In this document: one piece after another, positions 9,514 to 17,557 of the stretch
Numbering within the stretch: position 1 is the first letter of the stretch
Layout of the letters: each line of letters starts with the position of its first letter
Assembly (NCBI GenBank): GCA_963736235.1
Contig: CAVTOR010000031.1
Coordinates: 186,001 to 250,000, forward strand
Source: CAVORB01 sp963736235
GTDB taxonomy: Bacteria; Pseudomonadota; Gammaproteobacteria; Chromatiales; Chromatiaceae
Direction of reading: 5' to 3'
DNA length: 64,000 nt
Position numbers and translations under genes: made by a program
Notes under the pieces: model-generated
The model's database searches: none
Seen by the model: only the letters and a program-made list of their open reading frames with translations
What the model was told of the DNA's origin: nothing

Positions 9514-11309
9514 AGATCGGGCCCGATCACCAGGTGCAGCCTGGGGTTTGGCGGATCGTCCTTGGTCAGCGCGAAGGCGACATCGAGGCGAATCTGCCCG
9601 ATAGGAGAGCGCCAACGCAGACCCACTCCCGCCCCGACCTCGATCTCCTTATCGAAGTCGGGATCGAAGGCGTTGCCAAAATCGGCGAACACAGCCCCGC
9701 TCCAATCCCCCTTGATCCTGCGTTCGAGCTCCAGGCTGCCGACCGCCAGATAGCGCCCGCCCAGGGTTTCGTCGGTCACTGGCTCATTGGGCCCGAGCAC
9801 GTCGAACCCCCAACCGCGGATACTGTTGTCGCCACCAGCGAAGAAGCGCCGGCTCGCGGGTAGATCAAACAGGCTATTCGCCAGGGTGACCCCGAGATCG
9901 GTCCGGGTGATCAGCCGGTAATCCTCCCAGAAGCTCTTGATCCACTTGAACCTCACCGTACCACTCAGGTAGGACGCCTGGGACACCAGGCCCTCGACGG
10001 CCCCGAGCAGGGTGTACCGCAAGCGGTATCCATCCGTGGTGTAGACGGGGTCGTCCGTGACGGTCTTCGACCAGGAGATGTTAGGGACCAGCTCGTTCGT
10101 GGCTTGCGCGTCGTCGCTGGCCACCTCGGAGTCCTCGGAACGGAAATCGATGCCCGCCGTCCGCCGCCAGCCACGGGGCGTGACCACCGAGTGGGCGACC
10201 TGCAGCGTGAACAGGGTTCCCTGACGGGTGGCGGTGTCGTACGACTCGTACTTGGGTTGGATGGTGATGTAGTCGCGGATCGGGTTGCCGATGGGGATGC
10301 GGTAGTCCCCCTTGACCAGTTGCGCTGCCTCGGATATGCCGAGCTCGAGGTTGAACCTGTGTCCCCAGCGAGTGATGTAGCGCCGGCGCCATTCCAGAGT
10401 CATGCGCGGACCAACATCCGTCGCGTATCCGAGCCCGAATCGGTACTTGTTCGCCTTGTTGCGGGTGGCGACCACTTCGATTGGAACGACGCGGTCTTCG
10501 TCGGCCTCCTCCTTGAGCGGCACGATCTCCACCTTCTCGAAGTATTCCGTCCCGAGCAGCCTGCCCTGCAGCCCGAGCAGCTTTTCCTGATCGTAGGCGT
10601 CACCAGGCTCGAAGGTCACGAACTTTTCGAGGAACTCGTCGGCCAGCAGATCCTGTTTGAAGGAGACCTCTCCCAGGTAGTAACGCGGCCCGGTATCGAG
10701 GTGGAACTCGATGATGGCCTGGTAGGACTCCATGTCGATCAGGACCCGATGGCGCACCAACTCGGCGTCCAGGTAGCCCTGCTCACCGGCGATATAAGCG
10801 ATATCGGACCGTGCCTTGTCGTAGTCCGCGTGCAACAGCACGTCGCCAACCTTCATCGGGAAGGCCTTGGGAAAAACGGGATTGTCCGCACCCTCGCCGT
10901 CGATGCGGTAGTCGACGGAGCCCACGCGCACGGGCTCGCCAGGAACCACGCGGTAGGTCGCCGACCAGGTTCCGTCGGGCTTCCCCGGTGGAGTCAGGGC
11001 ATCCGTGACCTGAACCCGGTAGAGACCGAAAGGGGCCAGTGCCTCGCGGATCTGCTCCGGCGCGCGTTCGTGCAAGGCACGTAGCGTTACCTCGGTCAGG
11101 CCCTTGTCATCCCGCTCCTGGTAGATCGCCAGCAGAGCAAGGACGTTCTTCTCCCGCTCCCCCGCAAGCCCCTCCACCCTGACATCGACCTTGAGGGCGT
11201 AGATATCCTGGCCGGACAAGAGCAGCGCGAGCAGAAGCAGCACGCGCGGTAGGTGCAGGCGCTTGGTGCGGGCAGCGGGGCCCAGTCTCGCTCGTCGCGT
11301 CAGCGTCAT
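9510..11309 (-). CDS. tamA: Translocation and assembly module subunit TamA (Omp85 family)
   Basis: The 599-residue protein has a signal sequence (RVLLLLALLLSGQDIYA), an N-terminal POTRA region starting LKVDVRVEGLAGERE, and a C-terminal 16-strand barrel ending IRLDVAFALTKDD...HLVIGPDL. The Omp85 lid-loop signature is visible as FFAGGDNSIRGWGFD. ATG 11309 is preferred over upstream in-frame starts because it puts the signal peptide at the N-terminus. The four-base overlap with tamB indicates translational coupling. Confidence 0.92.
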   Translation of the reverse strand: MTLTRRARLGPAARTKRLHLPRVLLLLALLLSGQDIYALKVDVRVEGLAGEREKNVLALLAIYQERDDKGLTEVTLRALHERAPEQIREALAPFGLYRVQVTDALTPPGKPDGTWSATYRVVPGEPVRVGSVDYRIDGEGADNPVFPKAFPMKVGDVLLHADYDKARSDIAYIAGEQGYLDAELVRHRVLIDMESYQAIIEFHLDTGPRYYLGEVSFKQDLLADEFLEKFVTFEPGDAYDQEKLLGLQGRLLGTEYFEKVEIVPLKEEADEDRVVPIEVVATRNKANKYRFGLGYATDVGPRMTLEWRRRYITRWGHRFNLELGISEAAQLVKGDYRIPIGNPIRDYITIQPKYESYDTATRQGTLFTLQVAHSVVTPRGWRRTAGIDFRSEDSEVASDDAQATNELVPNISWSKTVTDDPVYTTDGYRLRYTLLGAVEGLVSQASYLSGTVRFKWIKSFWEDYRLITRTDLGVTLANSLFDLPASRRFFAGGDNSIRGWGFDVLGPNEPVTDETLGGRYLAVGSLELERRIKGDWSGAVFADFGNAFDPDFDKEIEVGAGVGLRWRSPIGQIRLDVAFALTKDDPPNPRLHLVIGPDL

Positions 11310-11709
11310 ATCGTTTGCCGACTCGCCCCGCGTGCTGGTATCGCGCGGGGTGCCGTCAGAAGCAGATCCTTCATCAATGGTCAATCGAATGGTCTGCCCG
11401 CGCCCGGGTACGAGCTTCGCGATGGCCGCAGCGAGACCTCTGTGGAGACGCTGATGATTGGCCATCCTGACCGAAATCAGCACGCCACCCAAGAAACGCG
11501 GTTCTTGGATGGCTTCCTTTTCAAACGCTTACACGCTTGAAAACAGCGGTACATCCATGTACCGCGGGAAGCGCCGAATTGATCAGCGTTTCCCGATAAC
11601 GTTCGCATCTTATCGTAATCGACCAGGGCCTAACACCGCGCTGGTGGTGGGCATCGCCGCGGACGGCATTCGCTGCTTGTCCGACGCCCCCCGCGACGGG
11701 GCGCCCGGC
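11310..11709. other. Intergenic region upstream of tamA
   Basis: There is no convincing gene in these 400 bases. The tamA leader and promoter must lie on the left part, but I see no strong sigma-70 hexamers. The central part (about 11450-11595) holds the best-preserved copy of a dispersed repeat described separately. Confidence 0.5.
11450..11595 (-). repeat. Dispersed intergenic repeat, long copy
   Basis: Read on the minus strand this copy contains CAATTCGGCGCTTCCCGCGG, a palindrome CGGTACAT-GG-ATGTACCG, then CAAGCGTGTAAGCGTTTGAA and, further on, GTGCTGATTTCGGTCAGGA and TGGCCAATCATCAGCGTC. The first half recurs at 59092-59170 and the two ends, joined without the middle, recur at 26525-26602. 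It is non-coding and resembles a small mobile or REP-like element. Confidence 0.65.
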
Positions 11710-12552
11710 TCATGGGGACCGCCGCGATCCGCCGTCGCTACCGCTCTGCGTGAGAACATCGCGCAGGGCGCGGACCTCTTGTCGCAGGGCACGAACCTCC
11801 GCCTCGATCGTAGACGTGTCCTGGTGCACCACCTGCTCGATGAGTTCCCTGTCCTCGGCAAGCTGCGCGCCATGCATCGTCTGCATGGTATCCACGATGA
11901 TGCCGATGAAGAGGTTCAGCATGGTGAACGTCGCCACCAGGATGAACGGGATGAAGAAAACCCAGGCTTGGGGAAACACCTCCATCACGGGACGCACGAT
12001 ACCCATCGACCAGCTTTCGAGGGTCATGATTTGGAACAGGGTATACATGGAAGCCCCGATGCTCCCGAACCACTCGGGAAAGCGCTCGCCAAAGAGCCCG
12101 GTGGCCATGACCCCGAAGACATAGAAGAGGAGAAGCATCAAGGCCGCGATCGAGGAAATTCCAGGCACGGCCCGCAGCAGCGCCTCCACCACGAAGCGCA
12201 TTCGCGGCACCATGGAGATCAGGCGCAGCACCCGCAGCACGCGCAAGGCGCGCATCACCGCCAGCGGGCCAGTTGCTGGCAACAGCGCGACGGCAACCAC
12301 AGTGAAATCGAAGACGTTCCAGGGATCGCGGAAGAAGCCGAGACCACGACCATAGAGCTTGAGCCCGATCTCTATGACGAACACCGCCAGAATGGCCTTG
12401 TCGAGCCCATGAAGCAGGCTTCCGTACTCGTCCATCAGGGACGACGAGGTCTCCAGACCCAGGGTGACGGCGTTCAACACGATCAAGCCGATGATCGCCC
12501 GCTGCACCGAAGAAGATTCGATCCAATCGCGAACCCGTGATCGCCCGTACAT
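11710..12552 (-). CDS. Bacterial voltage-gated sodium channel (NavAb/NaChBac-like)
   Basis: One 280-residue subunit with six membrane segments; such channels assemble as homotetramers in the inner membrane. S4 carries regularly spaced gating arginines (VMRALRVLRVLRLISMV). The pore loop has the sodium selectivity filter TLESWSMG, followed by IVRPVMEVFPQAWVFFIPFI and the S6 helix. The C-terminus is a polar neck and a heptad-patterned coiled coil (EVRALRQEVRALRDVL) expected to hold the tetramer together. The pore is very close to what I know of NavAb. Channels of this family are frequent in marine and haloalkaliphilic bacteria and are linked to Na+-dependent motility and pH homeostasis. No partner gene is adjacent. 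Confidence 0.95.
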   Translation of the reverse strand: MYGRSRVRDWIESSSVQRAIIGLIVLNAVTLGLETSSSLMDEYGSLLHGLDKAILAVFVIEIGLKLYGRGLGFFRDPWNVFDFTVVAVALLPATGPLAVMRALRVLRVLRLISMVPRMRFVVEALLRAVPGISSIAALMLLLFYVFGVMATGLFGERFPEWFGSIGASMYTLFQIMTLESWSMGIVRPVMEVFPQAWVFFIPFILVATFTMLNLFIGIIVDTMQTMHGAQLAEDRELIEQVVHQDTSTIEAEVRALRQEVRALRDVLTQSGSDGGSRRSP

Positions 12553-12657
12553 AGCGGTGTCCTGTACTCACCTCAGCATCTCGTGGCACCGCACGCCCGG
12601 CGCCCCACCCGGACCCGGTCTCGCGTATCGAGACGTCGCAAGCGCGAGCCGGCTTTC

Positions 12658-12880
12658 TTACATTGGAGATGGTGCCGACAGCCTCTCCATGCCACGAGCG
12701 CCTGCTTCGCCTGCGATGCAGAAGAGCTTGCCGCGAGCCGGTTCATCGCCAGCGCAAAGGCTCCGCTTCTCCGTCGGCCGCGGCCCAACCGGAGTCCGGC
12801 TCCAAATGCGGCAGGCTGGCGACACACGGGACCGCGGCCAACGCCTCCCGGACCGCAGCACTGCAATGCCGGCAATTCAT
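12658..12880 (-). pseudogene. Small HMA-type metallochaperone, broken or with one base error
   Basis: ATG 12880 begins MNCRHCSAAVREALAAVPCV, a clear heavy-metal-associated domain start with the CxxC metal site. The frame stops at 12743 after 45 residues, too short for the ferredoxin-like HMA fold. One extra base after DGEAEPL would let it continue as FCIAGEAGARGMERLSAP to a stop at 12658, giving 73 residues, the usual size of a CopZ-like chaperone (223 nt minus 1 is divisible by 3). It is either a pseudogene or another instance of the single-base errors seen elsewhere in this window. Confidence 0.5.
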
Positions 12881-13132
12881 ACCCCTATCTTGGGCTAGAT
12901 CGCCATCCCATACCCTCGGCTTATCGACAGTGGACCCAGAGCGACGAACAGACGTTCCAGAAGGAGGGCTGGATGCTCAATTACAAGCCGCGCAGATCAG
13001 AGGTCTCGTTTAGGGCAGAGCCCGCGCGCTGAACACCCAAGAGCGCGCAGCTCGCACGGACCCGCGGCGCAGAGCATAGCAGGGGCGAAGGCCCGGGGCG
13101 AGACACCAAGCGAGGCGGAAAAGGCGGTGCGT
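12881..13132. other. Intergenic, no supported gene
   Basis: Only a 19-codon plus-strand reading frame (ATG at 12973, MLNYKPRRSEVSFRAEPAR) with a strong GAAGGAGG ribosome site is noticeable. It could be a leader peptide, but nothing follows it in the right orientation, so I do not call it a gene. Confidence 0.3.
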
Positions 13133-13164
13133 GAAAATGCTCCCGTGCCAACAGGCGCGGGAGC
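13133..13164 (-). terminator. Intrinsic terminator of the first sulfur-globule gene
   Basis: Just downstream of the stop at 13174 the minus strand forms an 11-bp stem (GCTCCCGCGCC / GGCACGGGAGC, one G-U pair) with a TGTT loop, followed by ATTTTC. Confidence 0.7.
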
Positions 13165-13173
13165 GCTGAGGGG

Positions 13174-13503
13174 CTACTTGTCGGAGCTGGATGCGGGAGC
13201 GGCCACCGCCGCGGGCGCCGCAACGACCGGATAGCCGAGATAGGGCGCACCCCAACCGTACGGAGAGCCCCAACCGCCGTGGTAGGGATAGCCCCAACCG
13301 CCGTAGTACGGGTGGCCCCAGCCACCGTAGTAGGGGTAACCGCCCCAACCGCCGTAATAGGGGTATCCGCCCCAGCCCCAGGGTCCGCCGCCCCAACCAC
13401 GCATGAAGTTGAAGGGCCCGAAGAAGGCCTCAGCGGAGAGCGACGTCAGGACCGTGGCACCCGCTATGGCAGCAGCTAATGCAAAACGCTTGTTTCTGGT
13501 CAT
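13174..13503 (-). CDS. Sulfur globule protein, SgpA/SgpB (CV1/CV2)-like
   Basis: Sulfur globule proteins form the proteinaceous envelope of periplasmic sulfur droplets in purple sulfur bacteria. This 109-residue precursor has a signal peptide (MTRNKRFALAAAIAGATVL) cut near SAEA, and the mature part begins FFGPFNFMRGWGGG. It then has about six imperfect repeats of the type GGYPYYGGWG and an Ala/Pro tail. The start AF-W/F-GPF and the Gly/Tyr/Pro repeats are as I remember the Allochromatium CV1/CV2 proteins. ATG 13503 follows a GAGGAGGAACTCC ribosome site, predicting high expression. Other Gly-Tyr-rich secreted proteins could look alike, but a second candidate of the CV3 type lies 3 kb away. Confidence 0.75.
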   Translation of the reverse strand: MTRNKRFALAAAIAGATVLTSLSAEAFFGPFNFMRGWGGGPWGWGGYPYYGGWGGYPYYGGWGHPYYGGWGYPYHGGWGSPYGWGAPYLGYPVVAAPAAVAAPASSSDK

Positions 13504-13564
13504 GGAGTTCCTCCTCACTGTCTTGTGAAGCACGGGCCGCAGCGAATCGCGCGCCCGCACTAAA

Positions 13565-13606
13565 AATTTACTCCCGACAGAGAAGCGCTGTTTTGACGAA
13601 AATCAA
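13565..13606 (-). promoter_or_regulatory. FNR/Anr-type site and promoter upstream of the sulfur-globule gene
   Basis: The sequence TTGAC-GAAA-ATCAA at 13593-13606 matches the FNR-family consensus (TTGAT-N4-ATCAA) at nine of ten bases. On the minus strand a -10-like hexamer TAAATT lies at 13570-13565. If the site is centred at -41.5, as in class II activation, transcription starts near 13558 and the hexamer falls exactly at -12 to -7. This predicts control by an oxygen- or redox-responsive CRP/FNR regulator. Confidence 0.55.
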
Positions 13607-13739
13607 TAGATTGTTATATAGCCATGTTCTGATATTCAGCGTAGTGGTAACCAACTGGAGTTCCCGACCGCTCGTGCCTTTGGGAAAGCACCTGCTTCGA
13701 CAAGTCGCCGGCAGCCCTTCGGGAGCGGGCCTTGACGTC

Positions 13740-13770
13740 CAGACGCCGATTATTGGCCGTCCTGGCGCGA
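13740..13770. repeat. Short fragment of the dispersed repeat
   Basis: GACGCCGATTATTGGCCGTC continuing CTGGCG matches the end module of the repeat at 11450-11595 and 26525-26602. It overlaps the last codons of the adjacent minus-strand gene, so it may have replaced the original 3' end. Confidence 0.4.
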
Positions 13771-14277
13771 AGGCTCGAAAGCGGAGTTCCCCGTTCGATA
13801 GGAATCGAACTGAAACGGGGCCACCATCAAGCCGCTTGGGGTGTCTATCAAGACCCTTGCCTCCCAGCGCATGCGCTCGCGGACACAGACGGGTAGCATC
13901 CCCTCGCCCACATAGCTCCCCGTGCCGTCAGCCCGCAAAGAAACCCGGTTGTATCCCATGTTCATGTCGACGCCCGCGAAATCCAGCTCGACCGCATCGC
14001 TGTCGAGGTCGCGGAGGGTCACTGCGAAGCGCAGTGGTCGCATTGGCGGTACCTCGCGCGGCTCGATCGCGAGCACGACCGCACCTCCTCCAGAGAATGC
14101 GACGGTGCAGGGCCCCTGGCGTAGATCGCATGCAGGATTCAGTGGCGCCTGTTCCACGGCTTGCGGGTGAATCAGTGGCCAGGCCTTCAACACCAAGGTG
14201 ACGACTGCTGCGACCAGCAGCAGACCAGCGATGGCCCAGAACAGGCGAGCGATTCCTCGGGTCGATCTCTTTTCCAC
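13750..14277 (-). CDS. Membrane-anchored FixH/YtkA-like hypothetical protein
   Basis: The 175-residue protein has one N-terminal membrane helix (LFWAIAGLLLVAAVVTLVL) and a periplasmic beta-type domain. Two Cys residues (CDLRQGPC) could form a disulfide. The pattern of FAVTLRDLDSDAVELDF, MNMGYNRVSL, a GxGSYxGEGMLPVC segment and a final PFQFDSY resembles FixH/YtkA-like domains often found near cytochrome oxidase or copper genes. The exact function is unknown. A sulfur-globule gene follows on the same strand 246 bp away with its own promoter signals. Confidence 0.55.
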   Translation of the reverse strand: MEKRSTRGIARLFWAIAGLLLVAAVVTLVLKAWPLIHPQAVEQAPLNPACDLRQGPCTVAFSGGGAVVLAIEPREVPPMRPLRFAVTLRDLDSDAVELDFAGVDMNMGYNRVSLRADGTGSYVGEGMLPVCVRERMRWEARVLIDTPSGLMVAPFQFDSYRTGNSAFEPSRQDGQ

Positions 14278-14457
14278 GTCCGCATCCAGAATTCGGTTAT
14301 CCAGCGACTACCCTAGCCGCCCGGTCGGGGGACTCCCAGCGGACGGACGCTCGCAACGCCCGCGGAAGGCGGGCCTTGCGAGGTTGGCTCTCCGGCAATA
14401 GTCTAACCGCCTGCCAAAGATCTCGTGACCCACAACCGATCTCGATAAACACCTGAT

Positions 14458-15994
14458 ATGCCTTCCCGCCCTTCTGGCAAGCGCACGTGGCGCGCACTCG
14501 TCCTGGGCCTTTTCGCCGCCATCGTCACCGAGCTGCCCGCGGCCGACATGGCCGACGTCCCGGCGCCAATTGCCAAGCAACTGCGGCTGCACAAGATCGC
14601 GGTCCGGGACGTCAGCCTTTACGTGCACGGCGTCGACGACCCGCGACCCCTGCTCTCGATCAACGCCGAGGTGCCGCGCAATCCGGCCTCGACCATTAAG
14701 CTGCTTACCACGCTCGCCGGCCTCGACATTCTCGGCCCCGAATTCGTCTGGCGGACGCGGGCCTACATAACCGGGACACTGGCCGACGGACGGCTCGACG
14801 GCGATCTCGTGCTCCAGGGTCAAGGCGATCCCGCCCTCACCCCCGAAGCCCTATGGCGCTTCCTCCGCGGTGTGCGGGAACGGGGTGTGGAGATCATTGG
14901 CGGCGACGTAATCCTCGACGGCTCTTACTTCGAGCCCCTCGGAGACGAACGCGGCGACTTCGACGGCCATGCCGCGAGTGCTTACAACGCCATCCCCACG
15001 GCACTCAGCGTCAATTTCCAGACCACTCGCATCCACCTGATCAGGGACGACTCCTCGGCCAACATCCGCGTCTTTACCGACCCGCCGCTCGCGAACCTCG
15101 ACGTGGAGAACGAGATCAAGCTGGTGGAGGCACCTTGCCAGCGCAAGTTCCACAAGCCAAGGGTATCGGTGCTGGAAGGTCAAGGCAGCGCCACGCTCAA
15201 GTTGTCGGGAACCTTCGCAAGCCAATGCCGCGAGGAGAGTTATCCCCGCCTGATTCTCGACCCCACGGACCACGTCGCCGGCACCGTCGCCGCCCTGTGG
15301 AGGGAGATGGGAGGAGACAATCGGAGGCGAGATCCGATCCGGCGTCCGGCCCCAGGGCGCGAAGCTTTTGTACACCCTGGAGTCGCCCCCTCTGGAGGAG
15401 GTGATCCGCGAGATCAACAAGCAGAGCAACAACCTGATGGCACGCACCCTACTCTTGACTCTGGGAGCGGAGCGCCGCGGCGTGCCGGGATCCTTGACCA
15501 AGGCCCACGAGGCGGTCACCGACTGGCTGAGTGACAAGGGATTCGAATTTCCCGAACTGGTGCTCGACAACGGCGCCGGCCTGTCACGGGTCACCCGCAT
15601 CTCCGCGGACAGCATGGGCCGATTGCTCGGTTACGCCTACGCCAGCCCCCTGATGCCCGAGTTTCTGTCATCCCTCTCCATTGCCGGCGTTGACGGAACC
15701 ATGCGCAAGCGCTTCAAAAAAGGACCGCTCGCCGGGCGTGCCCACCTGAAGACCGGGACGCTCCGGGGCGCCACGGGGATCGCCGGTTTCGTTTTGGACA
15801 AGGACGGGCACCGGTGGATCGTGGTGTCCTTGATGAACAATCCACGGCTACAGGCCTGGCGTGGAAAGGGCGTGGAAAACACGCTGTTGCAGTGGGTCTA
15901 CGAAGAGGCTGGAGCTGCGTCCCGCGGTACCGGGGCGACCGCCGAGCGTGAGCCTCCTGATTGGTTTGTCCATGCGGCCAACCCCAGCCGGTGA
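14458..15994 (+). CDS. dacB: D-alanyl-D-alanine carboxypeptidase/endopeptidase (PBP4), apparent frameshift
   Basis: A class C low-molecular-weight penicillin-binding protein that trims peptidoglycan in the periplasm. All three active-site motifs are present: SxxK in ASTIKLLTT, SxN in KQSNNLMART and KTG in HLKTGTLRGATG. The N-terminus is a signal peptide. The frame breaks near 15315: LWREMGG is in the first frame and IGGEIRSGVRPQGAKLLYTL in the next. One extra base explains it; 1537 nt minus 1 gives 512 codons, a normal PBP4 length. I treat it as one gene with a likely sequence error; if the break were real both fragments would be inactive. Confidence 0.85.
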
Positions 15995-16161
15995 CCCCAG
16001 CTGTTGCCCAAACCACGCAAAACCTTCTCGAATCGACGCAGGCGTGATTGTATAGACCTGCCGGAAACGCAGACGAAGCCGACGGGAAGGGTCTGGGGAC
16101 AGGGCTGAGTCGCCCTTGCCGGAGCAGCGGAAACCGGCAGCACGGAGGGATGTCTCTTAAG

Positions 16162-16186
16162 GCGGGACGCAGACCTTGCGCCCCGC
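16162..16186 (-). terminator. Hairpin after the second sulfur-globule gene
   Basis: On the minus strand GCGGGGCGCA and TGCGTCCCGC form a 10-bp stem with one G-U pair and a 5-nt loop, 20 bp past the stop codon. There is no good T-tract, so it may act only as an mRNA 3'-end stabiliser. Confidence 0.4.
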
Positions 16187-16206
16187 ATGGAGCATGCCCT
16201 GGGAGA

Positions 16207-16566
16207 CTATTCCGGCAATTGGGGCGCAGACTCCTTGCCGCCGCCTTGAGGAGTGACCACGATGGTGCTGCCGGGGCCGCCGTAACCTCCGCCATAGGGT
16301 CCGCCCCAGCCGTAGGGGCCGTAACCGCCACCGTAGGGGCCGCCGCCCCAGCCGCCGTACGGACCACCATAGCCACCGTACGGACCGCCCCAGCCATAGG
16401 GTCCCCCACCGTAGCGGTAGGGATGATCGTAGTACCGGTCCCTGTCTCCACCGAACCATTCCCCCGGGTTCATCATGTCAAACATGCCCGCCTGCACCGG
16501 TCCGGTGAGGCTCAAACCGCCCAGGCTCGCGGCCGCCGCCAGAGAGAAGATAGCGAATCGTTTCAC
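16207..16566 (-). CDS. Sulfur globule protein, SgpC (CV3)-like
   Basis: The 119-residue precursor has a signal peptide (MKRFAIFSLAAAASLGGLSL, cut near VQAG). The mature protein begins MFDMMNPGEWFGGDRDRYYD and then consists of Gly/Tyr/Pro repeats (PYGWGGPYGGYGG) with a polar tail ending SAPQLPE. The MFDMMNP-WFG start matches my memory of the CV3 sulfur globule protein. It lies near the SgpA/B-like gene and is divergent from a secreted repeat protein with which it shares an AT-rich promoter region. Confidence 0.75.
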   Translation of the reverse strand: MKRFAIFSLAAAASLGGLSLTGPVQAGMFDMMNPGEWFGGDRDRYYDHPYRYGGGPYGWGGPYGGYGGPYGGWGGGPYGGGYGPYGWGGPYGGGYGGPGSTIVVTPQGGGKESAPQLPE

Positions 16567-16743
16567 GTCGATTTTTCCTCAGCGTAACACCCATAGATTT
16601 TTAGTATTATAAACAATATGTGTGTTGTTTTGGACCACGGGGGAATCAGCTTGGGGCCTGGCCTATCCGCGGGTGCGAGCAGCAGCCCCAATTGGGAAAA
16701 ACCTGTTCGAAGATCGTTCTGCCTACTACGCTGGGGTTCTCGA
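16567..16743. promoter_or_regulatory. AT-rich divergent promoter region
   Basis: The 177 bases between the SgpC-like gene and the four-repeat secreted protein are unusually AT-rich for this genome. A perfect TATAAT lies on the minus strand at 16611-16606, well placed for the SgpC-like gene; no good -35 hexamer is visible at the matching distance. TATTAT/TATAAA on the plus strand could serve the other gene. Confidence 0.4.
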
Positions 16744-17454
16744 ATGAAACGCTTAATCGCATCTCTGTTGGTCGGGCTGCCGTTGTCGGGTATCGCGGCG
16801 GAGTATGAGTCAACTCTGCTCGTTCAGACCGGCAAGCTCCGTGAAAGCGATCTCATCGTCCGCACCATCTCGGACCTGGAGAGCAGGAAGATCTGCCTGG
16901 CCTTCTATGTGCGCACCAAGGGCACAAGCTCCATGATCACCTGCTACGACGCGGTGGGCGGCTACCGCTCCAACATCAACCAGGTCGGATTCTTCAAGGA
17001 AGATAAGCTCGTGGTGCGCAAGGTTAAGGACTACGACAACAATGTTTCCTGCCTCGTGGCCTATGTCAGTGCACCAGGCACCGCACCCTCCATCGACTGT
17101 TACAAGAGCAGCAAACCGGCGGATGACGCCATTGTGCGCGGCGGCCACCTGAGGGAGGGCGACCTCGAGATCCACCGGATCGTCGATCCGGACAACGCCG
17201 AGACCTGCCTCATCGCCTACGTCAGCACCGGAGGAACCTCACCCTCGCTGGTGTGCTACGAGAGCAAGGGCGTTCCGGGCGACGGCAACCTGGTGCAGAC
17301 CAGCAATCTGCGCGAGGGCGACCTGGTCGTGCGCAAGATCATCGACGAGCAGAACCAGAAGACCTGCCTGGTATCCTACGTGAGCACGGAGGGGACATCT
17401 CCTCACTTCCACTGCTTCGACGAACAGGCCGCCGCCGCACCGCCACAGCGCTGA
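16744..17454 (+). CDS. Secreted protein of four Cys-containing repeats
   Basis: The 236-residue protein has a signal peptide (MKRLIASLLVGLPLSGIAA). The rest is four tandem repeats of about 55 residues with the pattern G-x-LRE-x-DL-VR-I-D-CL-YVS-x-GTSPS-x-CY. Examples are GHLREGDLEIHRIVD and SNLREGDLVVRKIID. Each repeat holds two Cys (one before the YVS strand, one before the terminal Tyr/Phe), eight in total, suggesting one disulfide per repeat. I do not recognise the family. The start at 16744 is chosen because it places the signal peptide at the N-terminus. It faces away from the SgpC-like gene and may share its regulation. Confidence 0.75.
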   Translation: MKRLIASLLVGLPLSGIAAEYESTLLVQTGKLRESDLIVRTISDLESRKICLAFYVRTKGTSSMITCYDAVGGYRSNINQVGFFKEDKLVVRKVKDYDNNVSCLVAYVSAPGTAPSIDCYKSSKPADDAIVRGGHLREGDLEIHRIVDPDNAETCLIAYVSTGGTSPSLVCYESKGVPGDGNLVQTSNLREGDLVVRKIIDEQNQKTCLVSYVSTEGTSPHFHCFDEQAAAAPPQR

Positions 17455-17557
17455 TCACGGTTTCTAAGCCCCGCCACATCTCAGCCCTCCTTTCCGGGCG
17501 GCGTGCGTCGAGCCTGTCGCCAAGACCTTTCGTGCTAATCTCCGCGCGCCCACCCGG

